A DNA stretch of 64,000 nt from Hymenobacter sp. IS2118 (GTDB taxonomy: Bacteria > Bacteroidota > Bacteroidia > Cytophagales > Hymenobacteraceae): NCBI RefSeq assembly GCF_000715495.1, contig NZ_JNLX01000157.1:25764-89763 (forward strand), written 5' to 3'. A program made the position numbers and the translations under genes. The notes beneath the pieces were generated by a model, which made no database searches, was not told the origin of the DNA, and saw only the letters and a list, made by a program, of their open reading frames with translations. How positions within the stretch are numbered: position 1 is the first letter of the stretch; each line of letters starts with the position of its first letter. Positions 24,369-33,254 of this stretch are shown here, in pieces.

Positions 24369-26537
24369 ATGGCGGCAACAGAGCGCACCCCCGCGACGGC
24401 CGAGTCCCTCGCCCCGCCGGCCGGGCTGGCTGCCGGCCCGCAGCCGTTGCGCATTGCCCTCATTGGCAACCCCAACAGCGGCAAAACGTCGTTATTCAAT
24501 CAACTCACCGGGCTGAACCAGAAGGTGGGCAACTTTCCGGGCGTGACGGTGGACCGCAAGTCGGGCTTCGCGCAGCTCACGCCGGCGCAGCGGGCCGAGA
24601 TTGTGGACCTGCCGGGCACCTACTCGCTCTACCCCAAGAGCCTGGACGAGAAGGTGATTACGGACCTGCTCTACGACCGGGCCGCGGGTAACTACCCCGA
24701 TTTTGTGGTGGTGACGGTGGACGCCAATAACCTGCGCCGCAGTCTGTTGCTCTTCACCCAGCTCGGCGACCTGGGCCTGCCCGCCGTGCTGGCTCTGAAC
24801 ATGATGGACGTGGCCGAGCGCCACGGCATCCGCATCGATTTGCCGGCGCTGGAGCGGGAGCTGGGCGTGCCCATTATCCCGATGAATGCCCGCAAGGGCA
24901 TTGGCGTGGCGGCCCTCAAGATTGTGATGGCCCAGCGGCTCGATGCCGCGCCGGAACGCTTTTGGGAGCCCGATGAAGCGCTGCTGCCGCTGGTACGGCA
25001 AATCCGCTACTACTTCGACCTGCATAACGACTACCTGGCCCTGCACTACGCCCAGCAGTACCGCCACATCGGTTTCCTGAGCGCCGACGACAAGGCGTAT
25101 TTGCAGGAGCTGACGCACAAGTACGAGTTCGACGCTACGGCGCGGCAAGCGGCTGAAACCATTGCCCGCTACGGCCGCATCAACGACATTCTGCTCGAAA
25201 CCGTGACGGTGACGCGCACCGAAACCCGTGAGCCGATTAGCAACCGCATCGACAAGGTGCTGACCCACCGCATCGGCGGCTACCTGATTTTTCTGAGTAT
25301 TCTGTTCCTGTTGTTCCAGGCCATTTTTGCCTGGGCGCAGTACCCCATGGACTGGATTGACCAGGGCATTGCGGCCCTGAGCGCCACCATTCAGGACAAT
25401 TTCGACGGGCCGTTGGTGCGCCTGCTCACCGAGGGCGTGCTGGCTGGCCTGGGTGGGGTGCTGATATTCATTCCGCAGATTGCGCTGCTGTTTGGCTTCC
25501 TGGCCGTGCTGGAGGAAACGGGCTACATGGCCCGCGTTACCTTTCTGATGGACAAGCTGATGCGGCCATTTGGCCTTAGCGGCAAAAGCGTGGTGCCGAT
25601 GATATCGGGGCTGGCGTGCGCGGTGCCGGCCATTATGGGCGCCCGCACCATTGAGAGCTGGAAGGACCGGATGATAACCATCTTTGTGACGCCGCTCATG
25701 TCGTGCTCGGCGCGCATTCCGGTGTACACGGTGCTGGTGGCGCTGGTGGTGCCCGACCAAGCTGCGTGGGGCATCTTCAACCTGCGCGGCGTCACGCTCA
25801 TGGGGCTGTATTTGCTGGGCCTATTTTCGGCCCTGGGCTCGGCCTGGGCGCTGAAAATCGTGCTCAAAGCCCGGGAGCGGAGCTACTTCATCATGGAATT
25901 CCCCGTGTACCAGTGGCCGCGCTGGAAAAACGTGGGCCTGACTATCTACCAGAAAGTGCAGGCCTTTGTGATGCAGGCGGGCAAGGTGATTGTGGCCATT
26001 TCGGTGCTGCTGTGGGTGCTGGCCACCTACGGCCCCGGCCAAAAGCAGGAAACCGCCGAAGCCCAGGTGCGCCAGCAAGTGCCCGCCCAGGGCTGGAACG
26101 AGGAGGAAACCAGCCGTCGCGTGGCTTCAGCCCGTCTCGAAAACTCTTACGCTGGCTCGTTTGGGCGGGCCCTGGAGCCGGCCATCCGCCCGCTGGGCTA
26201 CGATTGGAAGATTGGCATTGCACTGCTCACCTCGTTTGCGGCGCGGGAGGTATTTGTGGGCACCATTTCCACCATCTACAGCGTGGGGCAGGACGCCGAC
26301 ATGGGCACGCTGCAGGACAAGCTGCGTGCCGAGAAAGACGCCAACGGGCAGCCGTTCTTCACGCCAGCCCGGGCGTTTTCGCTGCTTGTGTTCTACGTGT
26401 TTGCCATGCAGTGCATGAGCACGCTGGCCGTGACGTACCGCGAAACCAAGAGCTGGAAGTGGCCGATGGCTCAGCTGGTGTACATGACCGGGCTGGCCTA
26501 CGTGGCGGCCTTGGCGGTGTACCAGATGCTGGCCTAA
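24369..26537 (+). CDS. feoB: Ferrous iron transporter FeoB
   Basis: 722 residues. The N-terminal G-domain shows G1 GNPNSGKTS (residue about 34), G3 DLPGTYSLYP, and G4 LNMMDVA. A helical GDI-like region follows, then the membrane part with two Gate domains containing the conserved cysteines in GLACAVPAIMGARTIE and MSCSARIPVYTVL. It moves Fe(II) across the inner membrane using GTP binding and hydrolysis. The insertion LATYGPGQKQETAEAQVRQQ ... NSYAGSFG between the gates is typical of Bacteroidota FeoB. Length and motifs are complete. Confidence 0.95.
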   Translation: MAATERTPATAESLAPPAGLAAGPQPLRIALIGNPNSGKTSLFNQLTGLNQKVGNFPGVTVDRKSGFAQLTPAQRAEIVDLPGTYSLYPKSLDEKVITDLLYDRAAGNYPDFVVVTVDANNLRRSLLLFTQLGDLGLPAVLALNMMDVAERHGIRIDLPALERELGVPIIPMNARKGIGVAALKIVMAQRLDAAPERFWEPDEALLPLVRQIRYYFDLHNDYLALHYAQQYRHIGFLSADDKAYLQELTHKYEFDATARQAAETIARYGRINDILLETVTVTRTETREPISNRIDKVLTHRIGGYLIFLSILFLLFQAIFAWAQYPMDWIDQGIAALSATIQDNFDGPLVRLLTEGVLAGLGGVLIFIPQIALLFGFLAVLEETGYMARVTFLMDKLMRPFGLSGKSVVPMISGLACAVPAIMGARTIESWKDRMITIFVTPLMSCSARIPVYTVLVALVVPDQAAWGIFNLRGVTLMGLYLLGLFSALGSAWALKIVLKARERSYFIMEFPVYQWPRWKNVGLTIYQKVQAFVMQAGKVIVAISVLLWVLATYGPGQKQETAEAQVRQQVPAQGWNEEETSRRVASARLENSYAGSFGRALEPAIRPLGYDWKIGIALLTSFAAREVFVGTISTIYSVGQDADMGTLQDKLRAEKDANGQPFFTPARAFSLLVFYVFAMQCMSTLAVTYRETKSWKWPMAQLVYMTGLAYVAALAVYQMLA

Positions 26538-26608
26538 CAGCCCATAACGTGCGCCGAAAGGGCCGGGCTTAACTTTTCGGGCGTGGCCGGGTTCGGGAAG
26601 GAAAAGCC

Positions 26609-26809
26609 ATGGCCAAGCGTAACTCGCCCAACGACATTAGGGAAATTGGCGACCTCAACCGGCTCGGCGAAATTGTGGTGGACAAGCGCAACGGCAAGCG
26701 GGCCGAGGCTAAAAAAAGCCGGCGCAACCGTCACTACGACAAACAATTCATAAAAGGGGCGCTAAAGGACAACCTATATGGCGACGAGCCGGGCCTGGAG
26801 CCTGCGTGA
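26609..26809 (+). CDS. Small basic protein of unknown function
   Basis: 66 residues (MAKRNSPNDIREIGDLNRLG ... DKQFIKGALKDNLYGDEP), rich in Lys and Arg in the middle (KRNGKRAEAKKSRRNRHYDK) with an acidic end. No known domain. It lies 71 bases after feoB, with a weak purine stretch (AAGGAAAA) before the ATG. The ordered composition and codon use resemble a real gene rather than noise. A nucleic-acid-binding role is conceivable from charge alone; I do not assign one. Confidence 0.55.
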   Translation: MAKRNSPNDIREIGDLNRLGEIVVDKRNGKRAEAKKSRRNRHYDKQFIKGALKDNLYGDEPGLEPA

Positions 26810-26862
26810 GTGGGGCTCGGCTGATGGGAGTAAGCGGGCGTACTGTCCGATTTAAAAGCAGT

Positions 26863-26878
26863 TGTCCGGTAACGGACA
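26863..26878. promoter_or_regulatory. Palindrome TGTCCG-N4-CGGACA, candidate NtrC-type activator site
   Basis: Perfect 6+6 inverted repeat. A further half-site (CTGTCCGA) lies at 26853-26860. It is about 80 bases upstream of the sigma-54-like element at 26944, a normal enhancer distance. The likely binder is the NtrC-type regulator encoded at 39414, by inference. Confidence 0.55.
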
Positions 26879-26943
26879 CTTTTTAGGAGAACCAACTCGG
26901 CTTAATTATATGTTATTTAATGGTAATCAGATGGTTATATAAA

Positions 26944-26960
26944 TGGCACGGGCCTTGGCA
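26944..26960 (+). promoter_or_regulatory. Candidate sigma-54 (-24/-12) promoter of the efflux locus
   Basis: Reads TGGCACGGGCCTTGGCA. The -24 half TGGCACG is perfect and the spacing is right for TTG at -12, but TTGG replaces the usual TTGC. The start of transcription would fall near 26972, 24 bases before the adaptor ATG (26996). No TAnnTTTG element is seen here. Confidence 0.5.
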
Positions 26961-26995
26961 ATAGGTAGTGGAATCATACCTATTCCCGCCCGAAA

Positions 26996-28243
26996 ATGGA
27001 CAGAGCCATTGCCCCATCAATTCAAAGCCAACGACAGCGGCGCCGCTGGCTGCTAGGGGCGGGCGTGGTGGCGGTGCTTTTGGTGGCGGTGCTGGCCTTT
27101 CGCACGGTGCTGAAACCTAGTATCAGCCGCAACGACATTCTCACGGCGCGGGTAGAGACCGGTGATGTGGAAGCCTCGCTAACGGCCGCGGGTACCATCA
27201 TTCCGGGCCGGGAAGCGGTGCTGACCAGTCCCATCCAGAGCACGATTCGCCGGGTGGCGGTGGCGGTGGGCGCCCGCGTGCAGCCCAACGAAACCATTCT
27301 GGAGCTGGATAAGGAGCTGGCCAATTCCGCCCTGGCCAAGCTCGACGACGAGCAGCTGCGTAACCAAAACAAGAACTCGCAGCTGCAGCTGACCCTGGAG
27401 CGCAGCCTCAACGACCTGCGCGTGCAAGCCCAGGTGCAGGCCGTGAAAGTGCGCAGCCTGCAATCGACCTTGCGCGACGAAGAGCAACTACTAAAAATAG
27501 GGGGCGGCACTGCCGAAAACGTGCGCCAGGCCGAGCTGAACCTAGCCGTGGCCCAGCTGGAAGCCCAGCGCCTGGCCCGCCAGATTCAAACCCAGCAGCG
27601 GTCCAACGCGGCCGATGTGCGCGAGCTGGGCTACACCGTGTCGATGCAGCAGCGCAGCATTTCGGAGCTGGCCACCAAGCTGCGGCAGGCCAACATCAGC
27701 AGCCAGCAGCCGGGCGTGCTGACCTGGGTGAACGAGAACATTGGTACCACGGTGCAGGCTGGTGACCCGCTGGCCCGCGTGGCCGACCTGAGTAGCTTCC
27801 GGGTGCGGGCCACGATTTCGGATTCCTACGCCGAGGCCCTGCGCGCCGGCGACCCGGTGGTGGTGCGCATCAACGACACGGATTTGCGCGGCAGCGTTGC
27901 CAGCATCAGCCCCAGTGTGGACAAGGGCGTGGTTACCTTTTATGCCCAACTGGAAAACCCCCGGCACCCGGTGCTGCGGCCCAACCTGCGGGCCGATGTG
28001 TTTGTGGTGACCCGCGCCCACCACGGGGTATTGCGTTTGAAAAACGGTCCGTTTTACCAGGGAGGAAAGGAGCAGGCTGTGTTCGTGGTGCAGAACGGCC
28101 GGGCCGTGCGCCGCACCGTGCGCTTCGGCGACAGCAACTTCGACCACGTGCAAATTATTGACGGCCTGCAAGCTGGCGATGAGGTGGTGGTGTCGGACAT
28201 GAAAAGCCACGCCGAAACGCCGGAGCTTCTCATTAAGGAATAA
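26996..28243 (+). CDS. Efflux periplasmic adaptor subunit (HlyD/MacA-like membrane-fusion protein)
   Basis: 415 residues. An N-terminal membrane anchor (LLGAGVVAVLLVAVLAF, about 18-35) is followed by a barrel-sandwich half (SPIQSTIRRVAVAVGARVQPNETILELDKE), a long coiled coil (about 105-225, many Gln/Leu/Arg), the returning half (GVLTWVNENIGTTVQAGDPLARVADLS), and beta-barrel and membrane-proximal domains. Such adaptors link an inner-membrane ABC pump to a TolC-like channel. It is the first gene of the efflux run, 12 bases before the TolC-like gene and downstream of the sigma-54-like promoter. Confidence 0.88.
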   Translation: MDRAIAPSIQSQRQRRRWLLGAGVVAVLLVAVLAFRTVLKPSISRNDILTARVETGDVEASLTAAGTIIPGREAVLTSPIQSTIRRVAVAVGARVQPNETILELDKELANSALAKLDDEQLRNQNKNSQLQLTLERSLNDLRVQAQVQAVKVRSLQSTLRDEEQLLKIGGGTAENVRQAELNLAVAQLEAQRLARQIQTQQRSNAADVRELGYTVSMQQRSISELATKLRQANISSQQPGVLTWVNENIGTTVQAGDPLARVADLSSFRVRATISDSYAEALRAGDPVVVRINDTDLRGSVASISPSVDKGVVTFYAQLENPRHPVLRPNLRADVFVVTRAHHGVLRLKNGPFYQGGKEQAVFVVQNGRAVRRTVRFGDSNFDHVQIIDGLQAGDEVVVSDMKSHAETPELLIKE

Positions 28244-28255
28244 CACGGCCCGGTG

Positions 28256-29713
28256 ATGAAAATTCGACTTCTTTTTCTGCTCGTATTGCTGGCGCTGCCC
28301 AAGCTGCCGGCCGGGGCCCAGACCGCCCCCGGCGGCCTCACGCTGGACGGCGTGATTGCCCTGGCGCTGAGCCAGTCGGCCGTGGGCCAGCAGGCCTATA
28401 CCACCCGCGAAACCAGCTACTGGGCCTGGCGCGGCTACCAGGCCAACTACCGGCCGCAGCTGGGCTTGCAGGGGACGCTGCCCAATTTCAGCCGGGCCAT
28501 TGCGCCGGTGGTGCAGCCCGATGGTACCACCAGCTTCCAGTCGGTACGCATCAATAACTCGGATTTGGGTTTAACCCTGAGCCAGAACATTGGCCTCACC
28601 GGCGGGCAGGTATTCGTGGGGTCGGTGGTGCAGCGGTTCGATGATTTCAATGGCCAGCTGCGGCGCTACAATAACCAGCCCTTTGCCGTGGGCCTCACGC
28701 AGCCGCTGGGCCAGTTCAACGGCCTGCGCTGGGCCCGGCGCATCGAGCCGCTGCGCTACCAGGAAAGCCAGCGCCAGTACGTGGAAGAGCGCGAAACCAT
28801 TGCCCAGCGCGTCACGGAGCTGTATTTTGACGTGTTGCTGGAGCAGGTGAACGCCGAAGTGGCCCGCCAAAACGCCGAAGCCACCGCCGAGCTGCTGCGT
28901 ATTGGCCAGGAGCGATACCGGCTGGGGCGGCTCTCGCAGAGCGACTTGCTGCAGCTGGAGCTCAACCTGCTCGACGCCCGCCAGGCCCAGACGCAGGCCC
29001 AGCTCAACGCCCAAAACGCCACCGTGGAGCTGCAAGCCTACACCGGCCTGACCGAAGCTCCGGCCCTGGCCGAGCCGGCCCCGGCGCCGCAGCCGGTAGT
29101 GCTGCCGGCCCGGGCGCTGGAGCAGGCCCGGCAGCACCGCAGCACCACGCTGGCCTTCCGCCGCCGGCTGCTGCAGGCCGAGCGCGACGTGGCCCAGGCG
29201 CGGGGCACCACCGGCTTCCGGGCCACCCTCACGGCCAACCTGGGCTACGTGAATCAAGCCACTTCCTTCACCGATACTTACGCCAACCTGCAAAACCAGC
29301 AGCAGGTGGGCTTGGTGTTTTCCGCTCCGCTCGTGGACTGGGGCCGCCGCAAATCCATTGTGAAAACCGCCGAGTTGACCCGCGACCAAGTGCAGCGCGC
29401 CGTAGCCCAGGAAGAGCGCAGCTTCGAGCAAACCGTGCTCACGCAGGCCAGCCAGTTTACGGCCCTGGCCGAGCAGCTGCGCCTGGCCGAGCGGGCCGAC
29501 TCGCTGGCCCAGCGCCGCTACGACATCACGCGGGCCACCTACCTGCTGGGCCGCCTCAGCCTCACCGATTTGAGCCTGGCCTCCAACGCCAAGGACAGCG
29601 CCAAGCGCACCCGCATTTTCGCGCTACGGGCGTGCTGGGTAGCCCACTACCGCCTACGCGCCCTCACGCTATACGACTTTGATAAACAGGTGCCCATCGT
29701 GGCTACTCGCTGA
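28256..29713 (+). CDS. TolC-family outer-membrane efflux channel
   Basis: 485 residues with a signal peptide (ending LPAGAQT). It has the TolC duplicated helical pattern: long Gln/Ala/Leu/Arg-rich alpha-hairpins (about 160-260 and 330-440) alternating with short beta segments (SLGYVNQA-type GYVNQATSF; VGLVFSAPLVDWGRRKS). OEP family members form trimeric outer-membrane tunnels. The second codon of the MM start (28256) was chosen; the other candidate is the GTG three bases earlier. An R-family palindrome separates it from the ATPase gene. Confidence 0.88.
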   Translation: MKIRLLFLLVLLALPKLPAGAQTAPGGLTLDGVIALALSQSAVGQQAYTTRETSYWAWRGYQANYRPQLGLQGTLPNFSRAIAPVVQPDGTTSFQSVRINNSDLGLTLSQNIGLTGGQVFVGSVVQRFDDFNGQLRRYNNQPFAVGLTQPLGQFNGLRWARRIEPLRYQESQRQYVEERETIAQRVTELYFDVLLEQVNAEVARQNAEATAELLRIGQERYRLGRLSQSDLLQLELNLLDARQAQTQAQLNAQNATVELQAYTGLTEAPALAEPAPAPQPVVLPARALEQARQHRSTTLAFRRRLLQAERDVAQARGTTGFRATLTANLGYVNQATSFTDTYANLQNQQQVGLVFSAPLVDWGRRKSIVKTAELTRDQVQRAVAQEERSFEQTVLTQASQFTALAEQLRLAERADSLAQRRYDITRATYLLGRLSLTDLSLASNAKDSAKRTRIFALRACWVAHYRLRALTLYDFDKQVPIVATR

Positions 29714-29730
29714 TTGCCAATAAGTAAGTT

Positions 29731-29814
29731 GTCATGCTGAGCTTGTCGAAGCATCTCTACCGCGCAACTAATTTCAACGAAGCGGTAGAGATGCTTCGAC
29801 AAGCTCAGCATGAC
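29731..29814. repeat. Palindromic element family R, copy 6
   Basis: 33-bp perfect arms (29731-29763; 29782-29814), identical in core to copy 2. It fills the spacer between the TolC-like gene and the ATPase gene and could reduce read-through within the locus. Confidence 0.9.
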
Positions 29815-29887
29815 AGCTCCAAACTACCTGATTTCTCTTCGCGCTTTTCTCACCTTTTCTGCACCTTTCACTATTTGATTTTTTAAT

Positions 29888-30634
29888 ATGGAAAACCTGC
29901 TCGCCACCTCGTTCGATACCCACCCGGAGCTGCTGCCCAACGGCCCGGCCGCTGCGGAAACGCCGGTCCTTCAGCTCACCAACATCGAGAAGGTGTACCA
30001 GACCAGCACCATCGAAACAGTGGCGCTGAACCGGGTGAACCTGACCATTAACCGGGGCGAGTTCGTGTCCATTATGGGGCCCAGCGGCTGCGGCAAGTCC
30101 ACGCTGCTCAGCCTCATGGGCCTGCTCGACGAGCCCACCGGCGGCACCATTGCCGTGGATGGCCGGCTCGTGACTTCGTACTCGGACCGGGAACTGGCCG
30201 GGCTGCGCAATCTCAAAATTGGCTTCGTGTTCCAGAGCTACCACCTGATAAACGACCTGTCGGTGGTGGACAACGTGGAAGTGCCACTGCTCTACCGGCC
30301 CGGCATGGGCGGCAAGGAGCGTCGGCAGCGGGCAATGGCTGCGCTCGACAAAGTGGGATTGAGCGCCCGCACCGGCCACTTTCCCGGCCAGCTCTCGGGC
30401 GGGCAGCGGCAGCGGGTGGCCATTGCCCGCGCCCTGGCCGGCGGCCCCGAAATCATTCTGGCCGATGAGCCCACCGGCAACCTCGACTCGGTGATGGGCG
30501 AGGAAATTATGGACCTGCTGCTGGGCCTCAACCGCCAGGACGGCGTGACCATCGTGATGGTGACCCACGACGAGCAGCAGGCCCAGAAAACGCAGCGCGT
30601 GGTGCGGTTTTTTGACGGCAGCCAGGTGGGGTAG
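29888..30634 (+). CDS. ABC transporter ATP-binding protein (LolD/MacB type)
   Basis: 248 residues. Complete ATPase: Walker A GPSGCGKST (about 62-70), signature LSGGQRQRVAIARAL, Walker B IILADEPTGNLDS, and switch histidine VMVTHDEQ. An unusual 30-residue N-terminal extension (MENLLATSFDTHPELLPNGP ...) precedes the normal start of the domain (VLQLTNIEKVYQ). As the only ATPase in the locus, it presumably energises all six downstream permeases. These are MacB/FtsX-type proteins lacking their own nucleotide-binding domain. Confidence 0.93.
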   Translation: MENLLATSFDTHPELLPNGPAAAETPVLQLTNIEKVYQTSTIETVALNRVNLTINRGEFVSIMGPSGCGKSTLLSLMGLLDEPTGGTIAVDGRLVTSYSDRELAGLRNLKIGFVFQSYHLINDLSVVDNVEVPLLYRPGMGGKERRQRAMAALDKVGLSARTGHFPGQLSGGQRQRVAIARALAGGPEIILADEPTGNLDSVMGEEIMDLLLGLNRQDGVTIVMVTHDEQQAQKTQRVVRFFDGSQVG

Positions 30635-30636
30635 GA

Positions 30637-30743
30637 TAATTAAAAATTAAAAATGAAGAATTAAAAATGAGTCGACAGGACGATTCTGAACAGGCTCGAT
30701 TTGCTCTCATTTTTAATTTTTAATTCATAATTTTTAATTCAAA
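30637..30743. repeat. AT-rich palindromic element family S, copy 2
   Basis: Left arm with repeated AATTAAAAATTAAAAATGA units; right arm CTCATTTTTAATTTTTAATT followed by CATAATTTTTAATTC. It lies between the ATPase stop and the ATG of the first permease (30747). Confidence 0.85.
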
Positions 30744-30746
30744 CCC

Positions 30747-32003
30747 ATGCTCCTCTCTTACTTAAAAATTGCCTGGAAGGTGCTGATGCGCCGCAAGTTC
30801 TTTACCGCCATTAGTTTGTTTGGTATCAGCTTCACGCTGATGATTCTGCTGGTGGTTTATGCCATGTTTGACTACACGGCCGGCCCGCGTCGGCCCGAGC
30901 TGCGCACCGACCGGCTGATGTTCATCAGTCGTATTCAGTTGGTGTACCGCGACGGTGGCACCGGCAACTCAAGCTTGGGCTACGCTTTTCTGGAGAAGTG
31001 GGTCCGTACCCTGAAAACACCCGAAAAGGTGTCGCTCAGTTTGGCCAATTTCAAGCCGGCGGTGGCGTACGTGGGCAATCAGGTGCTGAAGCTGGACCTC
31101 AAGTTTACGGACGGCGAATTCTGGCAGGTGCTGGATTTTGATTTCGTGGCCGGCCGGCCTTACAACCTGCAGGAGGTGCGCGAAGCCGCCCACGTGGCCG
31201 TGCTCAATCAAACCAGCGCCCGGCGCTATTTCGGCCCCGATGCGGCTACGGCGGTGGGCCGCTTCGTGGTGCTCGATGCTGTGCGCTACCGGGTGGTGGG
31301 CGTGGTGCATGACGTGGGCCTCGCGCGCTTTCATTCCTACGCCGATGTGTGGCTGCCCAACACGGTATCGACCTACAACCTGCGTGACCCTAACTACCAG
31401 GGCTCCTTCCAGGCCATTGTGCTGGCCCGCACCCCGGCCGAAGTGCCGCGCGTGCAGGACGAGTTTCAGCGGGTGCTGGCCGGCGTGCCGCTGCCCGACC
31501 CGAAGGAGTTTAGCAAAATTAACGCGTGGGCGCATCCGCTGCTGGCTTCCATCACGGCGCAGTACAACGGCGATGCCGGGGCCGATGGCGGCGTGGGCGG
31601 CTTCCTGCGCGTGCTGTTGGGGCTGGGGCTGCTGTTTCTGGTGCTGCCGGCCCTCAACCTCGTCAACATCAACGTGAGCCGTACCCTGGAGCGGAGCTCC
31701 GAGATTGGGGTGCGGAAGGCTTTCGGGGCCACGGCGAGCCGGCTGGTGGGACAGATTCTGGTGGAGAACATCTTTCTGACGTTGCTGGGCGGGGTGCTCG
31801 GTCTGGGGCTGGCGGCGGGAGTGCTGGCGCTGCTCAACGGCAGCCATTTCTTCGCCTACTCGCAGTTTGAGCTCAACGGCCGGGTATATGCGATGGGGTT
31901 GGGCATGGCGTTGTTTTTCGGAGTGCTGTCGGGAGCCTACCCGGCCTACAAAATATCGAAACTATCGGCCGTGAAGGCCCTGAAAGGAGAAATCGCCGCA
32001 TGA
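30747..32003 (+). CDS. ABC permease, type A (pair 1)
   Basis: 418 residues. MacB/FtsX topology: helix 1 (residues about 20-40, AISLFGISFTLMILLVVYAM), a large periplasmic MacB-like domain (about 45-285), and three C-terminal helices. The FtsX motif ERSSEIGVRKAFGATASRLVGQ comes before helix 3. Type-A members of this locus all begin ML(L)(S/H)(Y/H)LK.AWKVL.RRKFF. The stop overlaps the next start by four bases (ATGA at 32000), so A1 and B1 are translationally coupled and probably form one heterodimer. Confidence 0.88.
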   Translation: MLLSYLKIAWKVLMRRKFFTAISLFGISFTLMILLVVYAMFDYTAGPRRPELRTDRLMFISRIQLVYRDGGTGNSSLGYAFLEKWVRTLKTPEKVSLSLANFKPAVAYVGNQVLKLDLKFTDGEFWQVLDFDFVAGRPYNLQEVREAAHVAVLNQTSARRYFGPDAATAVGRFVVLDAVRYRVVGVVHDVGLARFHSYADVWLPNTVSTYNLRDPNYQGSFQAIVLARTPAEVPRVQDEFQRVLAGVPLPDPKEFSKINAWAHPLLASITAQYNGDAGADGGVGGFLRVLLGLGLLFLVLPALNLVNINVSRTLERSSEIGVRKAFGATASRLVGQILVENIFLTLLGGVLGLGLAAGVLALLNGSHFFAYSQFELNGRVYAMGLGMALFFGVLSGAYPAYKISKLSAVKALKGEIAA

Positions 32004-33196
32004 TACGCCACCTGTTTACGCTGATGTGGAACCGCAAGCGCGCCAACGGCCTGCTGCTGCTCGAAATAGTGCTGGCCTTCGTGGTGCTCTTCGCCGTGGG
32101 CAGCGTGGCCGTGTACAACTGGACCAACTACCGCGCCCCTTTGGGCTTCACCTACGAGCAGGTGTGGGAAGTGGACATGAGCCCCGGCAATCAGCCCCGC
32201 CGCGAGCAGTTTGCCACCTTGCAGCGGGTGTTGCAGCGGGTGCGCAGCATGCCGGGCGTGGTCGGCGTAGCCCGCCACTCCGAGAACACGCCCTTCTCGT
32301 TCAACGACAGCTCTACGGAGTTTCAGGTGAAGGACGGGACTGATAAGTTGAAGGTGGGGGCGGAGTTTTACCACGTTGGCCCGGAGTTGCGCGACGTGAT
32401 GAGCCTGCGTCTGGTGGCGGGCCGCTGGTTCGACCGCCGCGACGAGGCCGCCGGCCGCCGCAAGCCGGTGGTTATTACCGAGCTGATGCAGGCTAGTCTA
32501 TTTCCCAAAGGCCGGGCATCGGCAGTAGGCCAGACGTTGGTCGACAACGACCAGGATGCCTATGAGGTAGTGGGGATTATCAGTTCCTACCGCGCCCAGG
32601 GCGAGCTAGCCGAGCCCTACCCGGCCGTACTGGCCTACGTGGGCCCGCAGGACTCGGCCCACGCCTGGACCAGCCCGATGGTGCGGGTGCAGCCGGGCAG
32701 CGGCGCGGCCCTCGAAAAGCGCCTCGGCGAAGAAATCCGGGCCGTGAGCGGGGGCTGGGTCAGCAGCGTCACCAGCCTGCCCGACCAGCGCCTCACGCAG
32801 CTCAAGTTCCGGCTGACTCCGCCCGCTATTATGGCCGTAATCTGCGTTTTTCTGCTCGTCAATGTAGCGCTGGGCCTGTTCGGGGTGCTCTGGCTGAATA
32901 TTAATCAGCGGCGCGGCGAGTTGGGCGTGCGTCGGGCCATGGGTGCCCCGGCCGGGGCCATCAGCTGGCAGGTGGTGGGCGAACTCCTGGTGCTCACCAC
33001 GTTTGGATTGCTGCTGGGGCTGCTGCTGGCGGTGCAGTTTCCGCTGCTGGGCGTGTTCGACGTGGCCCCCGGCGTGTACGGCCTGGCCATGCTGCTGGCC
33101 ACCGGGATACTCTACGTGCTGGCCATCGGCTGCGCTTTTTACCCCAGCCGGCTGGCGGCGGCCATTCAGCCGGCCGTGGCGCTCCGGGAGGAGTAA
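32000..33196 (+). CDS. ABC permease, type B (pair 1)
   Basis: 398 residues. Same MacB/FtsX topology, but of the B class: it starts MIRHLFTLMWNRKRAN with helix 1 at about 20-42. The periplasmic domain follows, then INQRRGELGVRRAMGAPAGAISWQ and three helices ending SRLAAAIQPAVALREE. B-class proteins recur at 34639 and 37137. Paired expression with A1 is shown by the four-base overlap. A 58-base spacer to A2 is nearly repeated between B2 and A3, evidence that the pair was duplicated as a unit. Confidence 0.87.
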   Translation: MIRHLFTLMWNRKRANGLLLLEIVLAFVVLFAVGSVAVYNWTNYRAPLGFTYEQVWEVDMSPGNQPRREQFATLQRVLQRVRSMPGVVGVARHSENTPFSFNDSSTEFQVKDGTDKLKVGAEFYHVGPELRDVMSLRLVAGRWFDRRDEAAGRRKPVVITELMQASLFPKGRASAVGQTLVDNDQDAYEVVGIISSYRAQGELAEPYPAVLAYVGPQDSAHAWTSPMVRVQPGSGAALEKRLGEEIRAVSGGWVSSVTSLPDQRLTQLKFRLTPPAIMAVICVFLLVNVALGLFGVLWLNINQRRGELGVRRAMGAPAGAISWQVVGELLVLTTFGLLLGLLLAVQFPLLGVFDVAPGVYGLAMLLATGILYVLAIGCAFYPSRLAAAIQPAVALREE

Positions 33197-33254
33197 GCCG
33201 CGCCAGCCCCGGCGGGCATCGTTCCCAAATTCATCGGTTTACCACTGTTTGCCC

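Noticed and set aside
24492..25760. 422-codon minus-strand frame opposite feoB
   Set aside because: Shadow of a conserved FeoB; the sequence is His/Gln/Arg-rich noise.
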